Shown here piece after piece: positions 1-6,049 of a stretch of 13,680 nucleotides of DNA. Both the position numbers and the translations under genes were made by a program. The stretch is from Cellulomonas sp. GTDB taxonomy: Bacteria > Actinomycetota > Actinomycetes > Actinomycetales > Cellulomonadaceae. The notes below the pieces were generated by a model. That model had not been told where the DNA came from, did no database searches, and was given only the letters and a program-made list of their open reading frames with translations. The number at the start of each line of letters is the position of its first letter. Positions within the stretch are counted from its first letter, which is position 1. Where the stretch lies: the NCBI GenBank assembly GCA_027451305.1, contig DAIDJQ010000103.1, forward strand, positions 1 through 13,680. Reading direction: 5' to 3'.

Positions 1-74
1 GGTTCGAGACGCTGGCCAAGGCCGAGCGCTCGCATGCCGGGCGCTTTACCCGCGCGCTGAACGACCTGGGCTGA
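1..74 (+). CDS. Rubrerythrin, carboxy-terminal end (partial)
   Basis: Only the last 23 codons are present (reading frame from base 3, TGA at 72-74). They read FETLAKAERSHAGRFTRAL then NDLG. The E-R-S-H-A-G-R-F signature is the last iron-binding helix of rubrerythrin-type ferritin-like proteins, where the Glu and His bind the di-iron site; these proteins are non-haem iron peroxidases that protect against peroxide. The family assignment rests on this short but characteristic motif. The start and most of the gene lie outside the window, so length and neighbours on that side cannot be judged. The stop codon is part of the 12-bp palindrome at 70-81, directly beside a broken mutY gene, so this gene end may have been brought here by a rearrangement or an assembly join. 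Confidence 0.75.
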   Translation, partial: FETLAKAERSHAGRFTRALNDLG

Positions 75-81
75 CGTCAGC
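70..81. repeat. 12-bp perfect palindrome at the rubrerythrin/mutY junction
   Basis: GCTGACGTCAGC is self-complementary over all 12 bases. It contains the rubrerythrin stop codon and ends where recognisable mutY coding sequence begins on the other strand. It could be a recombination point, a regulator site or coincidence. No integrase gene or duplicated flank is visible in the window. Confidence 0.6.
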
Positions 82-242
82 GTCTGCTGCAGCATCACCT
101 CGCTGACCAGGACGCCCCAGGGGGTGCGGTCCGGCGCCCGCCAGGGCAGGTCGCGGGCGTTCGCGTCGTACCAGGGGAGCAGTGCGTGGTGCAGGACGGC
201 GGGATCAGCGGCGCCCGTCTCGGATGACGACCCCTCCAGCAC
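81..242 (-). pseudogene. mutY: A/G-specific adenine glycosylase MutY, amino-terminal fragment
   Basis: Reading the minus strand from a GTG at 242-240, the protein runs VLEGSSSETGAADPAVLHHA, then LLPWYDANARDLPWRAPDRT, then PWGVLVSEVMLQQT. The WYDANARDLPWR and PWGVLVSEVMLQQT segments are the conserved start of MutY, the base-excision enzyme that removes adenine mispaired with 8-oxoguanine. Homology stops abruptly after LQQT: the family normally continues with P-V or Q-V, but here the frame runs into the reverse complement of the rubrerythrin gene. About 54 codons remain of a protein that usually has about 300. The catalytic Asp, the helix-hairpin-helix and the iron-sulfur cysteines are all missing, so the fragment cannot be active. 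The GTG start is the only reasonable one in frame; a GGGA lies about 10 bases before it. mutY near disA-radA is an arrangement I recall from related actinobacteria, so the remnant is probably in its ancestral place. Confidence 0.8.
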
Positions 243-243
243 C

Positions 244-255
244 GGACCATGGTCC
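244..255. promoter_or_regulatory. 12-bp palindrome in the mutY/acetyltransferase divergent region
   Basis: GGACCATGGTCC is a perfect palindrome that begins one base beyond the proposed mutY GTG. It lies between the divergent mutY remnant and the acetyltransferase gene. Its position would suit an operator or a translation-blocking hairpin, but nothing in the sequence names a regulator. Confidence 0.25.
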
Positions 256-293
256 CAGACGTTCGTCCCATGACGTCGAGACGTGCGCGCGCG

Positions 294-299
294 TACCGT
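294..299 (+). promoter_or_regulatory. -10 box TACCGT, leaderless-type promoter of the acetyltransferase
   Basis: TACCGT fits the actinobacterial sigma-A -10 consensus TANNNT and ends 6 bases before the ATG at 306. Transcription would therefore start at or next to the start codon. There is no Shine-Dalgarno sequence before this ATG. No good -35 box is visible. Confidence 0.5.
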
Positions 300-305
300 C
301 GGGTC

Positions 306-1016
306 ATGGTCGACACGCGGGGGTCGGCGGGGACCGGTGTACGTGCACGCTGGGTCACGCAGCGCGCCGCGACGCCCGGGACCGTCACCACCGTGACGCC
401 CGTCCCACCCACCACCGCCGGCATCCCGATCGTCTCGGCGCGACCGTCGGTGCAGACCGCGCCGTGCCGGTCCATCACCGAGGTCGACGAGGTGATCGGC
501 GCCCGGGGTGCCGCCGCGCACTGCTGGTGCCAGGCGGATCGTCTCCCCCCGGTGCAGCTGCAGAGCCTCTCGCCTGCCGAGCTGCGCGCCCGGCTGGCCA
601 CGCGGATCGACGCCGACCTGCCGCGCCCCGGTGTCATCGCGACGATCGGCGGCGAACGCGTGGGCTGGTGCTCCGTCGCACCGCGGGCCGAGTTCCCCCG
701 GGCCCGGAGCTGCACCGCCATGTCCACCCCGCAGACCCAGCCTGACGACCCGGCGGTGTGGTCCGTCACCTGCTTCGTGGTCCGTGCGGGCTTCCGCCGT
801 CGCGGCGTGGCCACCGCGTTGCTGGACGCCGCGGTCGCGCACGCCCGCTCGTCCGGCGCCGGCTGGCTCGAGGGCTACCCGGCGGACACCGCCGAGCGGT
901 CCGACCCCGACGGTGAGGAGCTGCACCGCGGGACGCTGAACCTCTTCCTGCGCGCGGGGTTCGAGCTGGTGGCCCGGCCCCGGAACGGCCGCGCGATCGT
1001 GCGGCTCGAGCTCTAG
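306..1016 (+). CDS. GNAT family N-acetyltransferase
   Basis: A 236-residue protein predicted to transfer an acetyl group from acetyl-CoA to an unknown amine in the cytoplasm. The acetyl-CoA loop is RRRGVA (residues 164-169) in the context VTCFVVRAGFRRRGVATALL. A CWCQ segment (73-76) near the start and the GTLNLFLRAGFELVARP stretch near the end are typical of a GNAT subgroup common in actinobacteria. Residues 1-55 are Thr/Pro/Val-rich and look unlike the family; the recognisable domain starts near residue 57. ATG 306 was chosen because a TACCGT -10 box sits 6 bases upstream with no ribosome-binding site, as in leaderless genes. Alternatives are ATG 270 or a GTG near 399, and the latter would remove most of the odd amino end. 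The gene is divergent from the mutY remnant and is followed by a small hairpin. Substrate cannot be told from sequence. Confidence 0.85.
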   Translation: MVDTRGSAGTGVRARWVTQRAATPGTVTTVTPVPPTTAGIPIVSARPSVQTAPCRSITEVDEVIGARGAAAHCWCQADRLPPVQLQSLSPAELRARLATRIDADLPRPGVIATIGGERVGWCSVAPRAEFPRARSCTAMSTPQTQPDDPAVWSVTCFVVRAGFRRRGVATALLDAAVAHARSSGAGWLEGYPADTAERSDPDGEELHRGTLNLFLRAGFELVARPRNGRAIVRLEL

Positions 1017-1019
1017 CCA

Positions 1020-1038
1020 GCCCGGCAGGCTTCCGGGC
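1020..1038 (+). terminator. Possible terminator hairpin after the acetyltransferase
   Basis: GCCCGG, a 7-base loop and CCGGGC form a 6-bp all-GC stem 4 bases after the acetyltransferase stop codon. There is no T-run after it, so it is only a candidate factor-independent terminator, or a 3'-end stabilising stem. Confidence 0.35.
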
Positions 1039-1070
1039 GCGTCCTGCGCCGATCCGTCCCGCCCAGTTCG

Positions 1071-1076
1071 TAGCGT
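1071..1076 (+). promoter_or_regulatory. Candidate -10 box TAGCGT
   Basis: TAGCGT matches TANNNT and would start transcription near 1083, giving a leader of about 47 bases before the GTG at 1130. No clear -35 box is seen 17-18 bases upstream. It lies in the 113-base gap between the acetyltransferase and the next gene. Confidence 0.35.
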
Positions 1077-1129
1077 GGTTCCCGACGGAGCGACCACGCA
1101 GGCGCTCGAGCGCGACGAGGGGCAAGGAC

Positions 1130-1780
1130 GTGGCGACGACGAGCCGGAGGCTGCCGGCCCGGGTGTACTGGGTGCGGCGTGCGGTGGTGCTGGGCGTGCC
1201 GCTGCTGCTCGTCGTGGTGCTGCTGGTCGTCGCGCACCCGTGGTCCAGCCGTGCGGCCGACCGGGCCGGTGGGCTCCCGGCCGGGACCGGCACCGCGGCA
1301 CCGACCGGCACCGTCGCTCCCGCTGCTGCGACGACGGCGGCCGCCCCCGCAGCCACTCCGTCCCCGACCCCGTCGCTCCGGGGCGGGGTGGGCGAGTGCC
1401 AGGCTGCGCAGCTGGCGCTCGGCCTCACGCCGGCCGCCGTGGACGTGGCCGCCGGCGTCAGCCCGACCTTCACGATCACCATCAAGAACACCGGTGCGGC
1501 GCCGTGCCTGGTGGACGCCGGCGACGCCTACCGGGAGGTGGTGATCTCGTCCGGTGCGGACCGGGTGTGGTCCTCCAAGGACTGCGTGCCGGCCAACGCC
1601 TCACGGCGGACGCTGCTGCTGGCCGGCGGTCAGTCGGACACCACCCAGCTGCCGTGGAACCGGGTGCGGTCAGCGGCCGGGTGCCCTGGCGGCCTGTCGA
1701 AGCCGGGTGCGGGGACCTACCAGGCGACGGTGAACCTCGCGGGCGCGACCGGTGGGCCGGCGGTGTTCGTCCTGCACTGA
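1130..1780 (+). CDS. Membrane-anchored exported protein, function unknown
   Basis: 216 residues. A short basic amino end (residues 1-16) leads into one strongly hydrophobic segment (about 17-36, ending LLVVVLLVVAHPW). A Gly/Ala/Thr/Pro-rich linker follows (about 41-85), then a folded domain (86-216) that should lie outside the membrane. The domain has four cysteines (in GECQ, APCLV, KDCVP and AGCPG) that could form two disulfides. It also carries TFTITIKNTGAAPCLVDAG and GTYQATVNLAG strands, which suggest an Ig-like beta-sandwich of the BsuPI or DUF4232 kind; that is inference from pattern. GTG 1130 was chosen because GAGGGG (1117-1122) sits 7 bases before it. The gene converges on disA, leaving a 24-base gap with no clear terminator. 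No enzymatic motif is visible, and I do not recognise a named family. Confidence 0.8.
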   Translation: MATTSRRLPARVYWVRRAVVLGVPLLLVVVLLVVAHPWSSRAADRAGGLPAGTGTAAPTGTVAPAAATTAAAPAATPSPTPSLRGGVGECQAAQLALGLTPAAVDVAAGVSPTFTITIKNTGAAPCLVDAGDAYREVVISSGADRVWSSKDCVPANASRRTLLLAGGQSDTTQLPWNRVRSAAGCPGGLSKPGAGTYQATVNLAGATGGPAVFVLH

Positions 1781-1804
1781 GCCCGGACGGCTCGCGCCCC
1801 GACC

Positions 1805-2878
1805 TCAGACGTAGCGCTCGAGGATGCTGGACTCCGCCAGCCGGGACAGCCCCTCACGGACGGAGCGGGCGCGCTGCTCTCCCACCCCGTCGACGGACAT
1901 CAGGTCGTCCACGCCGGCGGCGAGCAGCTTCTGCAGCCCGCCGAAGTGGGACACCAGGCGGTCCACCACCACGTTCGGCAGGCGCGGCACGCGGGACAGC
2001 AGGCGGTAGCCGCGGGGGCCGACCGCTGCGTCCAGGGTGTCGGTGCTGCCCGGCAGGCCGAGCACCCGGGCGATGTGCGCGAGGTCGAGGAGCTCGGTGG
2101 ACGTCAGGTCCGCCAACGAGGCGAGCACCTGGTCCACCTCCCGGCGCGAGGTGTCGACGTAGTCGCGGATCACCAGCGCGCGGTCGGCGCCGGCACCGGC
2201 GATGAGCTCGTCGAGCTGGAGGGCCAACAGCCGGCCGTCCGAGCCGAGCTCGACGACGTAGCCGTCGATCTCCTCGCTGATCCGGCGGACCATCTCGAGG
2301 CGCTGCACCACCGCTGACACGTCCCGGACGGTGACCAGGTCCTCGATCTCGAGCGCCGAGAGGGTGCCGCTGACCTCGTCGAGCCGGGCCTTGTAGCGCT
2401 CGAGGGTGGCCAGCGCCTGGTTGGCACGGGACAGGATGGTGGTCGAGTCCTCGAGCTGGTGGCGTGCGCTGCCCACGTAGATCGCGATGATCCGCATCGA
2501 GGCGGACACGGAGATCACCGGCAGGCCGGTCTGCTTGGCGACGCGCTCGGCGGTGCGGTGGCGGGTGCCCGACTCGGAGGTCTCGATGCTCGGGTCCGGC
2601 AGCAGCTGCACGGCGGCGCGCACGATCCGGTTGGTGTCCGGGTCGAGCACCACGGCGCCGTCCATCTTGCACAGCTCACGCAACCGGGTCGCGGAGAACT
2701 CGACGTCCAGCACGAACCCGCCGGAGCAGAGTCGCTCGACGGCCTCGTCCATCCCCAGCACGATCAGCGCGCCAGTGCGCCCGCGCAGGATCCGCTCCAG
2801 ACCGTCGCGCAGGCCGCTGCCGGGCGCGACGGCGCTGAGGGTGGAGCGCAGCAGCTCCTCCTGGGACGGGGCGGGCAC
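1805..2878 (-). CDS. disA: DNA integrity scanning protein DisA (diadenylate cyclase)
   Basis: 357 residues, the normal DisA length. DisA makes cyclic di-AMP from two ATP while scanning chromosomal DNA; branched DNA such as stalled forks or recombination intermediates inhibits it. The DAC domain (about 1-140) has both signature motifs: DGA at 73-75 and RHRTAE at 106-111. A helical linker with [17 protein letters not shown] follows. The carboxy end has the helix-hairpin-helix motif ([19 protein letters not shown]), which binds DNA. The GTG at 2878-2876 was chosen because family homology starts there ([14 protein letters not shown]) and a TATACC -10 box lies 8 bases before it. The frame stays open upstream to 3040, but that stretch overlaps radA and is not DisA-like. 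disA lies 109 bases behind radA on the same strand, with its own likely promoter, an arrangement typical of actinobacteria and firmicutes that links the signal to recombination repair. Confidence 0.97.
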   Translation of the reverse strand: MPAPSQEELLRSTLSAVAPGSGLRDGLERILRGRTGALIVLGMDEAVERLCSGGFVLDVEFSATRLRELCKMDGAVVLDPDTNRIVRAAVQLLPDPSIETSESGTRHRTAERVAKQTGLPVISVSASMRIIAIYVGSARHQLEDSTTILSRANQALATLERYKARLDEVSGTLSALEIEDLVTVRDVSAVVQRLEMVRRISEEIDGYVVELGSDGRLLALQLDELIAGAGADRALVIRDYVDTSRREVDQVLASLADLTSTELLDLAHIARVLGLPGSTDTLDAAVGPRGYRLLSRVPRLPNVVVDRLVSHFGGLQKLLAAGVDDLMSVDGVGEQRARSVREGLSRLAESSILERYV

Positions 2879-2886
2879 CAGGCGAT

Positions 2887-2892
2887 GGTATA
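2887..2892 (-). promoter_or_regulatory. -10 box TATACC, leaderless-type promoter of disA
   Basis: On the minus strand TATACC is followed by 8 bases (ATCGCCTG) and then the GTG start of disA. This spacing puts the transcript start at or within a base or two of the start codon. There is no Shine-Dalgarno sequence in between and no TTGACN-like -35 box. It suggests that disA can be transcribed apart from radA. Confidence 0.55.
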
Positions 2893-2922
2893 GGCCGATC
2901 GCGGGCGCAGCCCGGAGCGGTC

Positions 2923-2938
2923 CGCCCGCTGTCGGGCG
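2923..2938 (-). terminator. Hairpin between radA and disA
   Basis: CGCCCG, four bases and CGGGCG make a 6-bp GC stem about 50 bases after the radA stop and about 30 bases before the disA -10 box. No T-run follows, so termination is only a possibility; it could also attenuate radA read-through. Confidence 0.3.
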
Positions 2939-2981
2939 AGATGACGGTCGGCGCGGTGCGGGGATGACGACGCCGCCCGTG

Positions 2982-2998
2982 AGCACGTCAGCCGTGCT
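2982..2998 (-). other. Small inverted repeat over the radA stop codon
   Basis: AGCACG and CGTGCT are perfectly complementary around a 5-base loop that contains the radA TGA. A 6-bp stem at a stop codon may be chance or may protect the 3' end of the mRNA. Confidence 0.3.
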
Positions 2999-4451
2999 GG
3001 CCTCCGCGCAGCCGGGCCACCCCGGCGGGTACCCCGACACCGGCGGCGTCGACCGCCTGGGCGAGGTCCTCGGCGCCCAGCACCTGCATGCCGTCCGGGA
3101 CCAGCAGCCCCTCGAGGCTGCCCGCCGGGACCACCGCGCGGCGGAACCCGAGCCGGGCCGCCTCGGCGAGCCGCCGGTCGACCCCTGCCACCGTGCGGAT
3201 CTCGCCTGCGAGCCCGACCTCGCCGACGGCGACCAGGCCGCGCACCAGCGTCTCGTCCTCCCGGGCGCTCACGGTGGCCAGGGCCAGCGCCAGGTCCGCC
3301 GCGGGCTCCACCACCCGGGCGCCACCGACGGTGGAGACGTAGACGTCCTGGTCGGACAGTCGGGCGCCGAGCCGGCGCTGCAGCACGGCGAGCACCATCG
3401 ACAGGCGTGCCGAGTCGACCCCCGAGGTGGTGCGCCGGGGGTTCGGGGCGCTGCTGGGCGCGACGAGCGCCTGCACCTCGGTGGCCAGCGGCCGGCGGCC
3501 CTCCAGCGTGACGGTCAGGCACGTGCCCGGCACCGGGTGCAGCGCCTGCGAGACGAACAGACCGCTCGGATCCGCCAGGCCGACGATGCCCCGCTCCGAG
3601 AGGTCGAAGCAGCCCACCTCGTCCGTGGGGCCGTACCTGTTCTTCGTGGCCCGCAGCATCCGCAGCCGCGAGTGCCGGTCGCCCTCGAACTGGCACACCA
3701 CGTCCACGAGGTGCTCGAGCGTTCGCGGACCGGCCACCGAGCCGTCCTTGGTGACGTGCCCCACCAGCACCACCGGCAGGTCGCGGCTCTTCGCCATCGC
3801 GATCAGCGCCGCGGCCACCTCCCGGACCTGGGCGACGCCACCCGCCGTCCCGTCCACCTGGGCGGACGCGACCGTCTGCACGGAGTCCAGCACCAGGAGG
3901 TCCGGGGCCACCTGCTCGACATGGCCGAGGACGGTGGCCAGGTCCGTCTCGTCGGCCAGCAGCAGCCCGGGGTGCAGCGCGCCGATCCGGTCGGCGCGCA
4001 GCCGCACCTGCCCCGCCGACTCCTCGCCGGTGATGTAGAGCACCCGCCGGCCCGCGGCGGCGGTCCGTGCCGCGACGTCCAGCAGCAGCGTCGACTTGCC
4101 GACGCCGGGCTCGCCGGCGAGCAGCACCACCGCACCCGGCACCAGGCCCCCGCCGAGCACCCGGTCCAGCTCCGGCACGCCGGTGGGGCGGGCGCGGGCA
4201 GCCTCCACGTCGATCTCGCCGATCGGGCGGGCCGGCGATCGGCTCGGCACCACCGGGGCGGTGCGCGGTGCTCCGCCGCCCGGCCCGGTGTCCTCGGTGA
4301 CGGAGCCCCAGGCCTGGCACTCGCCGCAGCGGCCCACCCACTTCGACGCCGTCCAGCCGCACTCGACGCAGCGGAAGGCCGGTCGGCTGCGGTCGGCACG
4401 GGCCGCATCGCCACGGGCAACGGCCGCGCGGCGGACTGAGGTGGAGGTCAC
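2988..4451 (-). CDS. radA: DNA repair protein RadA (Sms)
   Basis: 487 residues, close to the family norm. RadA is a hexameric DnaB-like ATPase that drives branch migration and D-loop extension in recombination with RecA. Domains in order: a four-cysteine zinc finger (C28, C31, C42, C45, in CVECGW and CGECQAWGS); a RecA-like ATPase with Walker [10 protein letters not shown] (113-121) and Walker B LLVLDS (185-190); the RadA motif at 270-274; and a Lon-protease-like scaffold domain (about 300-487) with no protease role. The RadA motif reads KNRYG instead of the usual KNRFG, a conservative aromatic change. The GTG at 4451-4449 was chosen because TACCGT (minus strand) ends 7 bases before it and the zinc finger begins 27 residues later. 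Other GTG codons at residues -3, -8 and -10 are possible. disA follows, and an exported protein gene is divergent. Confidence 0.96.
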   Translation of the reverse strand: MTSTSVRRAAVARGDAARADRSRPAFRCVECGWTASKWVGRCGECQAWGSVTEDTGPGGGAPRTAPVVPSRSPARPIGEIDVEAARARPTGVPELDRVLGGGLVPGAVVLLAGEPGVGKSTLLLDVAARTAAAGRRVLYITGEESAGQVRLRADRIGALHPGLLLADETDLATVLGHVEQVAPDLLVLDSVQTVASAQVDGTAGGVAQVREVAAALIAMAKSRDLPVVLVGHVTKDGSVAGPRTLEHLVDVVCQFEGDRHSRLRMLRATKNRYGPTDEVGCFDLSERGIVGLADPSGLFVSQALHPVPGTCLTVTLEGRRPLATEVQALVAPSSAPNPRRTTSGVDSARLSMVLAVLQRRLGARLSDQDVYVSTVGGARVVEPAADLALALATVSAREDETLVRGLVAVGEVGLAGEIRTVAGVDRRLAEAARLGFRRAVVPAGSLEGLLVPDGMQVLGAEDLAQAVDAAGVGVPAGVARLRGGQHG

Positions 4452-4458
4452 GGGCGGC

Positions 4459-4464
4459 ACGGTA
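4459..4464 (-). promoter_or_regulatory. -10 box TACCGT, leaderless-type promoter of radA
   Basis: On the minus strand TACCGT (TANNNT type) is followed by 7 bases (GCCGCCC) and the GTG chosen for radA. No ribosome-binding site lies in that gap, so a leaderless mRNA is the simplest reading. It is the same hexamer that precedes the acetyltransferase at 306. Confidence 0.5.
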
Positions 4465-4516
4465 GCGGGGGGCACCGACACGACCCGGCAGGACCCGCCA
4501 GCCAGGACCGCGTCGC

Positions 4517-4522
4517 TAGGCT
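4517..4522 (+). promoter_or_regulatory. Candidate -10 box TAGGCT
   Basis: TAGGCT matches TANNNT and would give a start near 4529 and a leader of about 37 bases to the ATG at 4566. It sits in the 114-base divergent region shared with radA. The -35 region has no recognisable TTGACN. Confidence 0.4.
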
Positions 4523-4565
4523 GCGGTCCGTCCGGCGCGCGGCCGGCGGCGCGGGGGTGTGTGGC

Positions 4566-5249
4566 ATGAGCGAGACGGCACAGCACGACAGCGGTGCGAG
4601 GACGAACGGTCGCCCGGGCTGGCTGCTCCCCGTCGCGGTGGTCGCGGCCGTGGTCGTCGTCGCCGGCGTCGTCGTCGGCATCGTCCTGGCGCAGCGTCCC
4701 GCCACGGGGACCGGGGCCCAGGGACCCGTCTCCGCGGCCACCGTGCAGCTCTCGTCGCCGACTCCCACCGTGGCGCCGGTCGCCCGGCAGGCCACCTCCG
4801 CGTTCGCCACGGCGTTGCCGACCAGCGTGCTGCAGTACGCGCTCGCGTCCTCGGCCGCCGACGCCGAGTGGCAGACGGCCGGCGCGATCGAGGCCTGGGA
4901 CGAGACGTACACGGACGGTGCGTCCGGCACGCTCACGCTGCGCGCGGGTCAGTGGGAGACCGCCGCCGAGGCCAAGGCCTTCGCCGCCACGCTCCTCGCC
5001 GCAGTGCCGACACCCGCAGCCACCCCGGCCGCCCCGGCCACTCCCGCCACCGGCGCGACGACGACCACGGCGTCCGGCCTGCCGAGGTCGGGCGACGTCA
5101 CCGCCGGTGGCGCCACCGTCGGCACGTTCAGCGTGGTGGACGCGGGGAACGGCAACGGCATCGCGGTGTGGACCAACGGGCAGTCGGTGTTCTGGCTCTC
5201 CGCCCCGCTGGCGGATGCCTACGCGGCGTTCACCGCGTTCCCGCTCTGA
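4566..5249 (+). CDS. Membrane-anchored exported protein divergent from radA, function unknown
   Basis: 227 residues. Residues 1-18 are polar, followed by one hydrophobic helix (about 19-42, rich in Val and Ala). The rest is Ala/Thr/Pro-rich and should be extracytoplasmic. The segment from about 60 to 130 (for example EWQTAGAIEAWDETYTDG) looks like a small alpha/beta domain. A low-complexity Ala/Pro/Thr linker follows (about 145-170), then GTFSVVDAGNGNGIAVWTNG and QSVFWLSAPLADAYAAFTAF, which read as beta strands plus a helix. There are no cysteines and no catalytic motif. ATG 4566 is preferred over the in-frame GTG 4557 because a G-rich stretch (GGGGGT, from about 4553) lies at normal spacing. 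Its shape resembles the exported protein at 1130-1780: together they bracket disA-radA. I do not recognise a family. Confidence 0.8.
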   Translation: MSETAQHDSGARTNGRPGWLLPVAVVAAVVVVAGVVVGIVLAQRPATGTGAQGPVSAATVQLSSPTPTVAPVARQATSAFATALPTSVLQYALASSAADAEWQTAGAIEAWDETYTDGASGTLTLRAGQWETAAEAKAFAATLLAAVPTPAATPAAPATPATGATTTTASGLPRSGDVTAGGATVGTFSVVDAGNGNGIAVWTNGQSVFWLSAPLADAYAAFTAFPL

Positions 5250-5279
5250 GGCGTTCCCCCCACCGGGCTCCGGCGACGC

Positions 5280-5837
5280 TCAGGCGGCGGCCGGCCCTGA
5301 CGGCTGCGACGGCGCCCGCCCGGCCGTCGGAACCAGGTAGCGACGCACCCGTAACACGTCGTGCTCCACCACGTCCTGCAGCACACCGCCGCACCGTTCG
5401 ACCACGCCCGCCGACGCCGCGTTCGTGTCGGCGCACGTGACGAGCGCCGCCTCGATGCCGAGGCCGCGCGCCACCACCAGGGCCTCGACCAGCATGGCGG
5501 TGGCGTAGCCGCGTCGGCGGTAGGCGGGACGGACGCCGTAGCCGATGTGGCCGCCGACGCGGGTGAGGTGCTCGTCGAGCCGGTGGCGGACCGAGACGCG
5601 GCCCACGAGGTCGCCGTCCACGACGCCGACGAGGAACGTCGCCGGCACGTGCCCGGGCGGCAGGTCCCGGCCCTGCCGGTTCGCCTCGCACCGGTCCACG
5701 TACCAGCCGAACGGTCTGCCCTCGCGTCCGACGAGGAAGTCGAACCCCTCACCGGCGAGCTCGTGCTCGGCGGCGAGCGCCTGCTACTCGTCGTCCCGGA
5801 CGAGCGGACGCAGCAGCAGCGGGGGTGCGGGCGGCAC
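5280..5837 (-). pseudogene. GNAT N-acetyltransferase (COG3981-like) interrupted by an amber codon
   Basis: From a GTG at 5837-5835 the minus strand reads VPPAPPLLLRPLVRDDE, then TAG at 5786-5784 (codon 18). In the same frame it continues QALAAEHELAGEGFDFLVGR and on to a full GNAT domain, stopping at 5280. Both sides of the TAG look like one protein, so it is a nonsense change in what would be a 185-residue enzyme. The acetyl-CoA loop is RRRGYA (about 107-112) after HIGYGVRPAY, a pattern of the predicted acetyltransferase group COG3981. The next in-frame GTG (5699-5697, codon 47) would give a 139-residue product lacking the first strand and helix, probably inactive. Frame and codon use are otherwise intact, so the change is recent, a sequencing error, or read through. 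The GTG start has a TACGAT -10 box 6 bases upstream. The gene converges on the exported protein ending at 5249. Confidence 0.75.
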
Positions 5838-5843
5838 CCGGTG

Positions 5844-5849
5844 ATCGTA
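5844..5849 (-). promoter_or_regulatory. -10 box TACGAT, leaderless-type promoter of the interrupted acetyltransferase
   Basis: On the minus strand TACGAT is a perfect TANNNT, followed by 6 bases (CACCGG) and the GTG at 5837. This supports that GTG as the original start, upstream of the amber codon, and suggests the promoter is still intact. Confidence 0.5.
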
Positions 5850-5933
5850 GGTGCCGGCGCCGCGCCCCGGAGGCCCGACGGGATCGGCCTTCGCAGGGGC
5901 CGTCTCGTCGTTCCGGCGCACCGGCACGCGGCG

Positions 5934-5993
5934 GGGCCCGGCGGTCCGCTCGAGCTGGTGGGGGTGCTCCTGCTCGAGCGGACCGTCGGGCCC
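5934..5993 (-). terminator. Long inverted repeat, probable terminator of the glycosyltransferase operon
   Basis: The arms 5934-5955 and 5972-5993 pair over 22 positions with a single mismatch (5941 against 5986, a G-U wobble in plus-strand RNA). The loop is 16 bases. The core is GGTCCGCTCGAG against CTCGAGCGGACC. It lies 56 bases past the stop of the four-gene operon. No T-run follows on either strand. Such length and near-perfect pairing are well above what GC-rich sequence gives by chance. Most likely it ends the operon transcript or blocks read-through into the acetyltransferase. The remaining bases of the 212-base gap (5838-6049) hold only the acetyltransferase promoter. Confidence 0.6.
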
Positions 5994-6049
5994 GGACTGC
6001 GTGCGCCGGCCTGCCTGCCGCGCACCGACGTGACCGCGATGGTCGCGGC

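Noticed and set aside
95..814. Long minus-strand reading frame across the mutY remnant and acetyltransferase
   Set aside because: Arg/Thr/Pro-rich translation without domain pattern; it lies out of frame with the MutY-like codons and opposite a clear GNAT gene. It is an effect of high GC.
1075..2205. 376-codon plus-strand frame
   Set aside because: Shadow of the exported protein gene and of disA; composition is Arg/Gly/Ala-rich with no motif.
2879..3040. Longer DisA start at 3040
   Set aside because: The extra 54 residues overlap the radA 3' end, do not resemble DisA, and a promoter box lies inside them.
2487..4439. 650-codon plus-strand frame opposite disA and radA
   Set aside because: Antisense to two well-supported genes and lacking any domain-like sequence.
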